A stretch of DNA of 37,289 nt from UBA3537 sp049889395 (GTDB lineage Bacteria > Bacteroidota > Bacteroidia > Flavobacteriales > Flavobacteriaceae). The position numbers were made by a program, and so were the translations under genes. Below are positions 1 through 7,585 of this stretch, in pieces. The DNA is taken from NCBI GenBank assembly GCA_049889395.1, contig JBMHDM010000048.1, positions 1-37,289 of the forward strand. Direction: 5' to 3'. The stretch's first letter is position 1; each line of letters begins with the position of its first letter. The notes below the pieces were generated by a model. The model made no database searches. It saw only the letters and a program-made list of their open reading frames with translations, and was not told the DNA's origin.

Positions 1-410
1 GGTGTAAAGTAGAACTAACGCTGGTCCAATAGAACGCTGATGCCCTTAGGGTATTTATGTAAGAATTATATGGCTCAGTTCTTTGGTTTTTTTCAGGAAT
101 ACGCCCTAGATTTCCTATTCCATCAAAATCTTCGACAACTTAGAGCTTAGGGTTATAGCTTTGCTTTTTTTTCCTAATCAAAAATCTTACTAACTGAAAG
201 TCAGCTTAAAGCTGTAAAAATCCCATTAGAAAAATCAAGTTTTAAGCCACTAATTTTTAAACCGTTGGCCGTTGGAAAAGGTTATATCTGTTTGGTGATT
301 TTTAGCATTAGCCAAGTTTTTTTAACGATTGACATTTACACTAATGCTATAAGGCAAAATTAGTCGCAAGGGAGCCGAAGAATTAGAGAAGGATATAATT
401 GACGAAGATT
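1..410. other. Gene-poor segment with no supported gene
   Basis: I see no gene here that I would defend. All frames are interrupted; the longest open stretches are a minus-strand frame at about 1-133 with no ATG and a short plus-strand frame 353-412 ending at TAA with a stop directly before it. Small features visible are a perfect 6-bp-arm palindrome at 202-214 and a tandem CCGTTGG CCGTTGG. It may hold decayed gene remnants, which is inference. Confidence 0.4.
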
Positions 411-446
411 AAAAAAAGGCAGCCAAACAAAGATGCTTAACTGCCT
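411..446 (-). terminator. Rho-independent terminator (minus strand)
   Basis: Arms AGGCAG (417-422) and CTGCCT (441-446) form a 6-bp stem with an 18-base loop. Read on the minus strand the stem is followed by seven T residues. No annotated gene lies upstream on that strand, so it probably ends a short RNA started by the promoter-like box at 480-487. Confidence 0.5.
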
Positions 447-479
447 ATAACCATAAACCAATTCAAATGAATTGATATG

Positions 480-487
480 CAAATATA
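480..487 (-). promoter_or_regulatory. Possible -7 promoter box
   Basis: The minus strand reads TATATTTG, a full match to the Bacteroidota -7 consensus TAnnTTTG, with a TTG 16 bases upstream. A transcript from here would be only about 60 bases long before the terminator at 411-446. Confidence 0.35.
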
Positions 488-525
488 AGCATTACTGTAT
501 ATACAATCGTTATTTTTCTTAAACA

Positions 526-547
526 AGAAAAGGGCCAATAAGGCCCC
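526..547 (-). terminator. Rho-independent terminator-like hairpin
   Basis: GGGCC (532-536) and GGCCC (542-546) form a GC-rich 5-bp stem around AATAA, extended weakly by A-T pairs. On the minus strand it is followed by TTTTCTT. The upstream transcript on that strand is not identified; it might be a backup terminator for the tRNA transcript. Confidence 0.45.
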
Positions 548-660
548 TTCAAAACAAAAAATGAATTCGTTTATGGTTATAAACTCACTTGCAATTTAAA
601 AGTAATTTTTAGATTCTGTTCACAACCTTGCAAACCCTTGCTAAAAAAACTATAAGAAAA

Positions 661-686
661 AGAAAAAACCCACCGTTAATGGTGGG
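661..686 (-). terminator. Terminator of the tRNA-Ala transcript
   Basis: CCCACC (669-674) and GGTGGG (681-686) form a 6-bp stem with a 6-base loop. On the minus strand it is followed by TTTTTTC and further T-rich sequence, about 30 bases past the tRNA 3' end, a standard position for a tRNA terminator. Confidence 0.8.
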
Positions 687-716
687 CTTTACGAATGTAT
701 AGTGTAGCGGTGACAC

Positions 717-793
717 TGGTGGAGAAGAGCGGACTCGAACCGCCGACCTCTTGACTGCCAGTCAAGCGCTCTAGCCAACTGAGCTACATCCCC
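717..793 (-). tRNA. tRNA-Ala, anticodon GGC
   Basis: Read on the minus strand, the sequence gives a complete cloverleaf: acceptor GGGGATG paired with CTTCTCC (one U-U mismatch and one G-U), a D arm with GTAGCTCAGTTGG, an anticodon stem CTTGA/TCAAG with loop CTGGCAG and anticodon GGC, and a T arm with TTCGAGT. Anticodon GGC decodes the alanine codons GCC and GCU. The discriminator is A and the CCA end is encoded (717-719). The body without CCA is 74 bases. It stands alone and has its own terminator about 30 bases downstream. Confidence 0.95.
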
Positions 794-893
794 TTAATAG
801 GATGCAAATGTAAACAAATAATCTCATAAGTTTTCTAATTATCAAATTAGTGCATCTATTTTTTTTGTTGTATCTTGAAAGAAATTATAGTTT

Positions 894-989
894 ATGGATG
901 CTTGTCAAACAGTTTGCCTATTTGCAATTTTTGTGAGTATCTGTGTTGCTGCATGGATGTTTATTATGATAAGGGAAATTAATACCTAG
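894..989 (+). CDS. Possible 31-aa single-span membrane peptide
   Basis: An ATG-started frame of 31 codons ends at TAG. The peptide starts MDACQTVCLF, has one hydrophobic stretch of about 20 residues (roughly 7-26) with three cysteines, and ends with charged MIRE residues, a layout typical of small membrane proteins. There is no recognisable family. A TATCTTG box resembling the -7 consensus lies about 25 bases upstream. A 31-codon frame can arise by chance, so this is only a candidate. It could also be a leader upstream of the lipoprotein gene at 1040. Confidence 0.25.
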   Translation: MDACQTVCLFAIFVSICVAAWMFIMIREINT

Positions 990-1039
990 GGGGTCATTTT
1001 TTGGTCAATCATTTTTTATATTGAATTAAAATTAGCCAA

Positions 1040-2245
1040 ATGAGATCATATATCATTATTATTTTAATAGCCCTCTTTTCTTGTAGCACCGATTCCGAAA
1101 GTATATCATGTGTTTTTTCGCCCACCCTAACAACCCAATCAGCAGATGACATTACCGAATCATCGGCAACCGTCATGGGGGTTATTGCTGCAGAATCTGA
1201 AGCATGTGACATAGCACCGGGCGCCCAACAGGGGTTTGTGTATGCCACCCACCCATCGCCAACAATTGACGATTTTAGCGTTTCTGTATATGGAACAGAT
1301 ATCAGCGCGGCATTAAATAATTTGGCAGCAGAAACAACCTATTATGTAAGAACATTTATTTCCAATTCTCTTGGAGAATGGTATGGCAACGACATTAGCT
1401 TTACGACTCTATCTGCCGCCCTTCAAGTTAATTATGGTATATCACAACACAACATTACTTTTCAGGGGGAGGATAGAAATTATATTAGCTATATTCCCGA
1501 AAGCTATGACCCCCAAAATCCTTCGCCAATTCTATTCGTATTTCATGGATTTGGAGGCCAGAATATACTCACCATGAATAACACTAAATTTAACCAAATT
1601 GCAGATTCCAATGACTTCATAGTGATTTACCCCCAAGGCACCTTATTTGGTATTGCGCCACACTGGAATGTTGGCGGGTGGACTTCTGGCAGCACAGTGG
1701 ATGATGTCGCTTTTGTTGATCACCTTCTAACGGACCTATCTAGCGAGTATAATATAAACTCCGATAGAGTTTACGCTACAGGGATGTCCAATGGTGGATT
1801 TTTCAGTTTTTTATTAGCGTGTCAATTGAGCGATAAGTTTGCAGCAATTGCTTCTGTCACAGGGTCTATGACAACAGACAATTTCCAAAACTGCAACCCC
1901 TCGCGCGAAGTTCCCATTCTTCAAATCCATGGAACAAATGACGTCGTTGTGCCTTATGCTGGAATACAGTCCTGGAACACGCCAATTAATGATGTATTAA
2001 GTTATTGGGTCAATAACAACCAATGCTCAACAAATCCCAATGTTATTCTTCTGGACGATTTGGATCCAAATAATGAAATTACCGTTGAAGATATTACTTA
2101 CAACAATGGGGTCAATCAATCTGTTGTTAAACATCTCAAAGTTTATGGCGGAGGACATGAATGGTATCAAAACGACGACCTTGACGCGAGTGAGGCCGTT
2201 TGGACATTTTTTTCTAATTACGACCTCAACGGCCCTATAAATTAA
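1040..2245 (+). CDS. Secreted lipoprotein esterase, PHB depolymerase/LpqC-like
   Basis: A 401-aa predicted lipoprotein. The signal peptide has a lipobox LFSC with Cys15 as the lipidated residue. Residues about 35-125 look like a fibronectin-type-III-like beta domain (SSATV near the start, TTYYVRTF near the end), common in Bacteroidota lipoproteins. Residues about 135-395 are an alpha/beta-hydrolase of the poly(3-hydroxybutyrate) depolymerase / feruloyl esterase type (COG3509-like): oxyanion-hole HGFGG at 169-173, nucleophile elbow GMSNG with Ser250, Asp301 in HGTNDVVVPY and His373 in GGGHEW give a full catalytic triad. It probably hydrolyses an ester in a polymer or plant/algal phenolic ester outside the cell; the substrate cannot be told. 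It stands alone before the MATE gene. Confidence 0.8.
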   Translation: MRSYIIIILIALFSCSTDSESISCVFSPTLTTQSADDITESSATVMGVIAAESEACDIAPGAQQGFVYATHPSPTIDDFSVSVYGTDISAALNNLAAETTYYVRTFISNSLGEWYGNDISFTTLSAALQVNYGISQHNITFQGEDRNYISYIPESYDPQNPSPILFVFHGFGGQNILTMNNTKFNQIADSNDFIVIYPQGTLFGIAPHWNVGGWTSGSTVDDVAFVDHLLTDLSSEYNINSDRVYATGMSNGGFFSFLLACQLSDKFAAIASVTGSMTTDNFQNCNPSREVPILQIHGTNDVVVPYAGIQSWNTPINDVLSYWVNNNQCSTNPNVILLDDLDPNNEITVEDITYNNGVNQSVVKHLKVYGGGHEWYQNDDLDASEAVWTFFSNYDLNGPIN

Positions 2246-2283
2246 CAACCCTTTTCAACATGACGCTTTGGGTTCATTTTGTG

Positions 2284-2291
2284 TATTTTTG
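2284..2291 (+). promoter_or_regulatory. -7 promoter box before the MATE gene
   Basis: TATTTTTG matches TAnnTTTG exactly and lies 5 bases before ATG 2297. The transcript would start near or at the start codon, so a very short or absent 5' leader is expected. It also argues against a TTG start at 2279, which lies upstream of the box. Confidence 0.5.
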
Positions 2292-2296
2292 TACCC

Positions 2297-3634
2297 ATGC
2301 CATTGTCCTTGAATACCACCATCACCAATAATCAAATCAATCGATTGGCTGTACCAGCCATAATCGCAGGAATTTCTGAACCTATTTTATCTTTAACCGA
2401 CGCAGCTATCGTTGGCCATATTTCGGTAAATGCTACAGAGTCATTGGCAGCTGTTGGTATTGTTTCATCTTTCCTTTCAATGCTCATATGGGTTTTGGGT
2501 CAATCTCGCTCGGCCATATCGTCAATAATTTCTCAATATTTGGGCGCCAACAAATTAGAACAGGTTTACAACCTACCGGCTCAAGCCATTGCAATCGTTG
2601 GGGGTTTCAGTATTTTGATATGTCTCATAACAGTCCCTTTTGCAGAAGCGATTTTTAAGTTTTACAACGCCACTGGGTTGTTACTAGATTTTAGTGTTGA
2701 TTACTATACCATTCGTATTATTGGTTTTCCATTTACACTATATACTTTTGCAGTGTTTGGAATATTTCGAGGGTTACAAAACACTTACCTTCCCATGATT
2801 GTTGCCATTATTGGAACACTGATTAACATAATTTTAGACCTTGCCCTCGTATATGGTATTGATGGGCTTATCCCTGCACTTAACTTAGAAGGTGCCGCCA
2901 TAGCCAGTGCCGTTTCACAATTTATTATGGCCATTATAGCTACGGTATTTATTTTAAAGAAAACCCCAATTTCACTGCGATTGAAATGGCCAATAAATAA
3001 AGAGCTTTCTAAATTTTTAGGCATGATTGGTAATTTAATTATTAGGACATTAGCCTTGAATTTAGCCCTTTATTTTGCAACTAGTTTTGCCACCGCCTAT
3101 GGCACCAAATATATAGCGGCCTACACCATAGCCATAAATTTATGGTTTTTTGCCGCTTTTGCTGTCGATGGTTACGCTAGTGCTGGAAATATACTTTCAG
3201 GCCGATTATATGGCGCAAAGCAAATTCAGGAACTAAACAAACTCAGCATGCGGCTAACCCAAAAAGCTATTGTTGTAGGGTTAATAATGGCTGTTTTAGG
3301 CGCAATTTTTTATAGATTAATAGGTGAACTATTCAGTGCTGATATAAAGGTGTTAGACCATTTTTATGACATCTTTTGGATTATATTAGTCATGCAGCCG
3401 CTTTGTGCGATTACATTTGTCTTCGACGGGATTTTTAAAGGACTGGGCCGAATGAAAACCCTTAGAAATGTTCTTTTAATATCAACCTTATTAGTGTTCA
3501 TCCCAATGTTACTTTTAGCGCATTATTTTGATTTAAAACTCTATGGTATTTTTTTGGCATTTACTTTATGGATGCTCGCTAGAGGAGTACCTCTAATTGT
3601 AAAATTTAGAAAACAATTTTCTCTCACAACTTAA
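2297..3634 (+). CDS. MATE family efflux transporter
   Basis: A 445-aa polytopic protein of the multidrug and toxic compound extrusion family, DinF-like branch. The start MPLSLNTT at 2297 is preferred over an in-frame TTG at 2279 because a promoter box lies between them. The N-terminal motif IAGISEPILSLTDAAIVGH is typical of MATE helix 1, and about twelve hydrophobic segments form two halves of six, the second half starting near residue 235. MATE proteins export organic cations or other small molecules using Na+ or H+ gradients; substrate and ion are not deducible. The gene ends about 50 bases before queD. Confidence 0.9.
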   Translation: MPLSLNTTITNNQINRLAVPAIIAGISEPILSLTDAAIVGHISVNATESLAAVGIVSSFLSMLIWVLGQSRSAISSIISQYLGANKLEQVYNLPAQAIAIVGGFSILICLITVPFAEAIFKFYNATGLLLDFSVDYYTIRIIGFPFTLYTFAVFGIFRGLQNTYLPMIVAIIGTLINIILDLALVYGIDGLIPALNLEGAAIASAVSQFIMAIIATVFILKKTPISLRLKWPINKELSKFLGMIGNLIIRTLALNLALYFATSFATAYGTKYIAAYTIAINLWFFAAFAVDGYASAGNILSGRLYGAKQIQELNKLSMRLTQKAIVVGLIMAVLGAIFYRLIGELFSADIKVLDHFYDIFWIILVMQPLCAITFVFDGIFKGLGRMKTLRNVLLISTLLVFIPMLLLAHYFDLKLYGIFLAFTLWMLARGVPLIVKFRKQFSLTT

Positions 3635-3650
3635 AAGCCCTAATTTTGCT

Positions 3651-3658
3651 TAAGTTTG
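3651..3658 (+). promoter_or_regulatory. -7 promoter box before queD
   Basis: TAAGTTTG, an exact match to TAnnTTTG, lies 24 bases before the queD start. No clear TTG at the -33 position, so strength is uncertain. Confidence 0.4.
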
Positions 3659-3682
3659 TAATATCTAAAACGCTACAATTCA

Positions 3683-4138
3683 ATGAGTCAAGTTCGGGTT
3701 ACAAAACAATTTTCTTTTGAAGCAGGTCATGCACTGTATGGGTATGATGGAAAATGTAAAAACGTTCACGGTCACAGCTATCATCTAGACGTAACCGTTA
3801 TCGGAACGCCCATTTCGGAGATTTCTAACGTTAAATACGGAATGGTCATTGACTTCTCCGATTTAAAGAAAATCGTGAAAGAAGAAATTGTAGATGTTTT
3901 TGATCATGCTACCATATTTAACAAAAATACACCACACCTAGAGCTGGCCAACGAATTACAGTCTCGCGGACATCATGTTCTATTGGTCAATTACCAGCCT
4001 ACAAGTGAAATGATGGTTATTGATTTTGTAAAAAAAATTAAACAACGACTTCCCAATCATATCAAATTAAAAGCCCTTAAATTGAGAGAAACAGCGACCT
4101 GCTATGCAGAGTGGTTTGCTAGTGATAATGACGAATAA
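3683..4138 (+). CDS. queD: 6-carboxytetrahydropterin synthase (QueD/PTPS family)
   Basis: A 151-aa protein of the 6-pyruvoyltetrahydropterin synthase family. It converts 7,8-dihydroneopterin triphosphate to 6-carboxy-5,6,7,8-tetrahydropterin, an early step of queuosine biosynthesis. The zinc ligands are visible as His16 in FEAGHALYG and His29/His31 in VHGHSYH, and Cys25 in GKCKNVHG is the catalytic cysteine. The C-terminal LRETATCYAEW holds the conserved substrate-binding glutamate. The length is slightly above the usual 120-140 residues because of an insertion after the HGH motif. The lpxH gene follows after 5 bases, so they are probably cotranscribed despite unrelated roles. Confidence 0.92.
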   Translation: MSQVRVTKQFSFEAGHALYGYDGKCKNVHGHSYHLDVTVIGTPISEISNVKYGMVIDFSDLKKIVKEEIVDVFDHATIFNKNTPHLELANELQSRGHHVLLVNYQPTSEMMVIDFVKKIKQRLPNHIKLKALKLRETATCYAEWFASDNDE

Positions 4139-4143
4139 ATCTT

Positions 4144-4908
4144 ATGAAAACCCTCCAGCTTCCTAAAGGAAAAAAAATATATTTCACATCTGATCACCAT
4201 TTTGGAGCGCCTTCAAGGGCGGCCTCAAAACTTAGAGAAGAATTATTTGTTAAGTGGTTAGATGAAATCAAAGAAGATGCAGCCGTTTTATTTATTTTGG
4301 GAGATTTGTTTGATTTTTGGTTTGAATACAAACAAGTGATTCCCAAAGGCTTTACAAGAGTTTTGGGTAAACTTGCAGCGTTAAGTGACAGCGGCATTGA
4401 TATTCATTTTTTTGTTGGAAACCATGACCTTTGGATGAATGGCTATTTTGAAGAAGAATTGGGCATCCAGGTTTATCACAAACCGCAAGTATTTAGTTTG
4501 AATGAACAAACCTTTTTTATTGCCCATGGCGACGGCCTTGGCCCGCACGATACAGGGTATAAACGTCTCAAAAAAGTATTTACCAACGGCTTTTTCAAGT
4601 GGTTATATCGTTGGATACATCCAGATCTTGGCGTTAAGTTTGCACAATATTTATCTTTAAAAAATAAACTAATTTCTGGAGAAGAAGATATTAAGTTTTT
4701 AGGCGATGACAACGAATGGCTGGTGCGATATGCTAAACGAAAACTAGAACAAAATCACTATGATTATTTTGTGTTTGGTCACCGACACATGCCGCTAGAC
4801 ATCGACCTGAGTCCGTCCTCAAAATATATTAATCTTGGGGATTGGATTAATCACTTTACTTATGGTGTTTTTGACGGTAAAATATTATCTTTAGACACCT
4901 TTAAATAA
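4144..4908 (+). CDS. lpxH: UDP-2,3-diacylglucosamine diphosphatase
   Basis: A 254-aa calcineurin-like metallophosphoesterase, LpxH type. It hydrolyses UDP-2,3-diacylglucosamine to lipid X and UMP in lipid A synthesis, at the inner face of the cytoplasmic membrane. Metal-binding motifs appear in the family order: SDHHFG (Asp17, His19), GDLFDFWFE (Asp54), GNHD (Asn93, His94), IAHGDG (His128) and FGHRH (His213, His215). GDLFDFW separates LpxH from general phosphoesterases. It is 5 bases downstream of queD. About 50 bases separate it from the DUF4956 gene. Confidence 0.93.
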   Translation: MKTLQLPKGKKIYFTSDHHFGAPSRAASKLREELFVKWLDEIKEDAAVLFILGDLFDFWFEYKQVIPKGFTRVLGKLAALSDSGIDIHFFVGNHDLWMNGYFEEELGIQVYHKPQVFSLNEQTFFIAHGDGLGPHDTGYKRLKKVFTNGFFKWLYRWIHPDLGVKFAQYLSLKNKLISGEEDIKFLGDDNEWLVRYAKRKLEQNHYDYFVFGHRHMPLDIDLSPSSKYINLGDWINHFTYGVFDGKILSLDTFK

Positions 4909-4959
4909 TTTCCTCCCCTAAAATCTCCAAGTATCATATCTTACTAAAACATTAATTAT

Positions 4960-5589
4960 ATGGACATTCTTGGAATCCCATTGTTTGACGATGACTTTTA
5001 TAAAATGATCGTTCGTCTTTTCATAAATATGTTGTTCTTGACGGCAGTTATTAGGTTATCATATTATCATTTTTCAAAAAAAACAGAGTTTTTATTCACC
5101 TTTTATTTGGTTGGAATTGTCGTGTTTTTCTTGTGTTTTACGCTCAAAAAGTACGAGTTAGACCTAGGGTTGGCCCTCGGTTTATTTGCCATTTTTGGAA
5201 TTCTTCGCTATCGGACAGATCCTTTGAAAGTTAGAGAAATGACCTATTTATTTGTAGTTATTGGCATATCGGTAATGAATGCCCTATCCAACAAAAAAAT
5301 GAGCTATGTAGAAATTATAACCGCAAACACGTTCATTTTTTTGGCGGCCTTTTATTTGGACCGACACTGGAGCCAACAAAGAGTAACCCCAAAAGAGAGA
5401 ACAGCGCCCAAAGATTTCGGATCAAAAGATATTATATACAACTCACTTGAAAATATTAAGCCTGATCAATACGGTTTACTCAAAAACGAACTTGAAGATT
5501 CACTTGGAGTAGAAATTTTGAAACTCGAGATTGGTGAAGTGGATTTTGAAAAACAAACCGCAAAAATTAAAATTCGTCACAAAAAATAA
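4960..5589 (+). CDS. DUF4956 membrane protein
   Basis: A 209-aa protein of the DUF4956 family. About five membrane spans lie within residues 17-135. The family hallmark ILRYRTDPLKVREMTYLF is at 81-98, followed by a soluble C-terminal domain of about 75 residues ending in alternating charged residues. The function is unknown. DUF4956 genes often sit beside VTC-like polyphosphate polymerase genes, which suggests a link to polyphosphate or cell-envelope work, but no VTC-domain gene lies in this window. The DUF2490 gene follows after two bases, so the two are almost surely cotranscribed and likely act together. Confidence 0.85.
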   Translation: MDILGIPLFDDDFYKMIVRLFINMLFLTAVIRLSYYHFSKKTEFLFTFYLVGIVVFFLCFTLKKYELDLGLALGLFAIFGILRYRTDPLKVREMTYLFVVIGISVMNALSNKKMSYVEIITANTFIFLAAFYLDRHWSQQRVTPKERTAPKDFGSKDIIYNSLENIKPDQYGLLKNELEDSLGVEILKLEIGEVDFEKQTAKIKIRHKK

Positions 5590-5591
5590 CA

Positions 5592-6302
5592 ATGAAAACA
5601 ATACAACAACTGCAATTATTTACAGCCATAGCCTTTACAATTCTTTTATGTCCTCAAATCGTCTTTGGACAAAACGATAGTGATCTTGAAGGATGGACCG
5701 CTGTTGAACTTGACGTTCGAGCAACGAAACAATTATCATTCTCCGTCTCTGAACATTTAAGATTGCGGAATGATATTACGACCACCAAAAATTATTTCAC
5801 TCAAATCAAAGTGAACTATGAATTATTCAAAAATTTTGACATTGGTGGCGGCGTTCGATACATCACAAAAAATGATGATACAGGAGGTGATCAAGGCCTC
5901 AGATCACTATTCAGATATCAATTTGACGCCACTTATCAACAGAAAGTCAATAAGATAACCGTGTCGACTAGACTAAGATATCAAAACAAGAATCGCCTTG
6001 GTCTTTCTGAAGATGAAGGCGATATTCACAAAGAACAAATTCGATTTCGAGTTGGATTGGGGTATAAAATTAAACCCATTAAAGTCAATGTAAAGTTATC
6101 GGCTGAATTATTCAATGAAACTAAAAGCTTGAATTCTGAAGGCGGTTTTAATCGATATCGTTATGTTTTAAGATTTTCAAAAAGAGTTAAAAAAATCGGA
6201 CAATTCGCACTGTTCTATGGACTTCAAGATGATATCGTAGGGAATGATAAGTTTACTCGATCTATTTTAGGATTTAAATACTCCTACAGAATTAAGATTT
6301 AG
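5592..6302 (+). CDS. DUF2490 outer-membrane-like protein
   Basis: A 236-aa exported protein with a signal peptide (residues 1-26, ending VFGQ). The mature part is built of alternating hydrophobic and polar residues in about ten predicted strands and ends with the aromatic-rich strand ILGFKYSYRIKI, as in outer-membrane beta-barrels. It matches the DUF2490 family, which has no established function. It is translationally close to the DUF4956 inner-membrane protein; an inner/outer membrane pair is a reasonable inference. It is convergent with the MFS gene, 11 bases apart. Confidence 0.8.
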   Translation: MKTIQQLQLFTAIAFTILLCPQIVFGQNDSDLEGWTAVELDVRATKQLSFSVSEHLRLRNDITTTKNYFTQIKVNYELFKNFDIGGGVRYITKNDDTGGDQGLRSLFRYQFDATYQQKVNKITVSTRLRYQNKNRLGLSEDEGDIHKEQIRFRVGLGYKIKPIKVNVKLSAELFNETKSLNSEGGFNRYRYVLRFSKRVKKIGQFALFYGLQDDIVGNDKFTRSILGFKYSYRIKI

Positions 6303-6313
6303 CATCAATAGGA

Positions 6314-7582
6314 TTAACAATTTTTATCGTGATGATTTAAATCATCTTCTAGGTCTAATCGCCGGAAAGTTGGCGAAACCAAACCTGTAGTAATAGCTGT
6401 AATAAGCGTCATCGTGCCGCCAAACACGACGGCAGTAACCGTACCCATAAACTTAGCTGTCAGACCACTTTCAAAAGCGCCTAGTTCGTTTGACGACCCA
6501 ACAAACATTGAGTTTACAGATGACACACGACCTCTCATATTATCTGGTGTTTTAAGCTGAAGAATAGTCTGACGTATTACCATTGAAACCCCATCGAAAA
6601 TACCACTAAAAAATAACGCTATTACTGAAATCCAAAAGAGTGTTGATAGTCCAAAAACAATAATACAAACGCCAAAACCAAAGACGGCTGCCAATAATTT
6701 TAATCCAGCCTTTTTACTAATGGGGATATAGGCTGTAACTAACATCGTTAGAAAGGCACCGACGGCTGGAGCGGCACGTAAAAGACCAAATCCTTCTGAT
6801 CCAACTTTCAGGATATCTTGTGCAAATACCGGAAGCAAGGCCACCGCTCCCCCAAATAGTACTGCAATCATATCTAGGGTTAGTGCCCCCAAAATAGCTT
6901 TTGTTTTGAACACAAATCGAACCCCTTCTTTTAAACTTTGAAGAATAGGTTCGCCAATTTTGGGGTTCAAAACGGGTTTTTTTGAAATTAATAATCCCAA
7001 AATAAAGGCGACACAAACTAGAACAAAAACGATGCATAGTGACCAGCGAACTCCAATCCAGTTTATGGTAAATCCTGCCAATGCAGGGCCTAAAATGGAG
7101 GCCATTTGCCAAGTTGAACTATTCCAAGTTGCAGCATTTGGATAGACTTTTTTGGGAACAATAAGTGCAACTAATGAAAAAATGGTGGGGCCAAAAAATG
7201 CGCGCAAAAGCCCCCCAAAAAATACAAATGCATAAATAGTGAACAGAACAGAATTCTGGGTCCATAATCCAGAAATTGAAACAGTAGAAACAAAAAATAA
7301 CCCCAGACTAATTAATGAAAACAACCCAATACACCATAAAAATAAATCTCGCTTTTCGGTCTGATCTACAAAGTGACCCGCAAAAAGGGCCATTCCTAAA
7401 GCGGGAATAATTTCCATTAAACCAATGACACCAAGTGATAAGGGGTCCTTAGTCAATGAATAGACTTGCCATTCGATTACAATAAACTGCATGGACCATG
7501 CAAAAACCAGTACAAAACGAAGTAATAAAAAGATATTAAACTCTCTGAATCTTAAGGCGGCGTAAGGATCTTTTTTCGACAT
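6314..7582 (-). CDS. MFS transporter (EntS/MFS_3-like)
   Basis: A 422-aa major facilitator with about twelve membrane segments. The N-terminus (YAALRFREFNIFLLLRF) and the motif GHFVDQTEKRD after helix 2 match the MFS_3 group that includes the enterobactin exporter EntS. The usual motif-A arginines are present in altered form. The substrate cannot be assigned, and no siderophore genes are near. recJ lies directly upstream (3 bases between recJ stop and this ATG), so the gene is probably the distal member of an osmC-recJ-MFS unit. Confidence 0.85.
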   Translation of the reverse strand: MSKKDPYAALRFREFNIFLLLRFVLVFAWSMQFIVIEWQVYSLTKDPLSLGVIGLMEIIPALGMALFAGHFVDQTEKRDLFLWCIGLFSLISLGLFFVSTVSISGLWTQNSVLFTIYAFVFFGGLLRAFFGPTIFSLVALIVPKKVYPNAATWNSSTWQMASILGPALAGFTINWIGVRWSLCIVFVLVCVAFILGLLISKKPVLNPKIGEPILQSLKEGVRFVFKTKAILGALTLDMIAVLFGGAVALLPVFAQDILKVGSEGFGLLRAAPAVGAFLTMLVTAYIPISKKAGLKLLAAVFGFGVCIIVFGLSTLFWISVIALFFSGIFDGVSMVIRQTILQLKTPDNMRGRVSSVNSMFVGSSNELGAFESGLTAKFMGTVTAVVFGGTMTLITAITTGLVSPTFRRLDLEDDLNHHDKNC

Positions 7583-7585
7583 TAG

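Larger units (their letters stand above)
446..581. repeat. 20-bp inverted repeat flanking a 96-bp segment
   Basis: Position 446-465 is the reverse complement of 562-581 except for one base; the shared word is TGAATTNGTTTATGGTTATA. Between the arms lie a minus-strand -7-type box (480-487) and a terminator-like hairpin (526-547). Both arms contain an ATG opening a very short frame (5 codons from 454 on the minus strand, 8 codons from 573 on the plus strand). The repeat is directly visible; its role is unknown. Confidence 0.7.

Noticed and set aside
1..133. Minus-strand open frame of about 44 codons running off the left edge
   Set aside because: No ATG, GTG or TTG start after the upstream stop and no recognisable motif; it may be chance or the end of a decayed gene.
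353..412. Plus-strand 19-codon tail (SRKGAEELEKDI...) ending at TAA, possible remnant of a larger gene
   Set aside because: A stop directly precedes it and there is no start codon; composition looks protein-like but is too short to assign.
1..716. Integrated element or att site downstream of the tRNA-Ala 3' end
   Set aside because: No integrase gene and no repeated copy of the tRNA 3' end was found in the segment.
2279..2296. TTG start giving a MATE protein six residues longer
   Set aside because: The exact -7 box at 2284-2291 lies inside the extension, so it would not be transcribed from that promoter.
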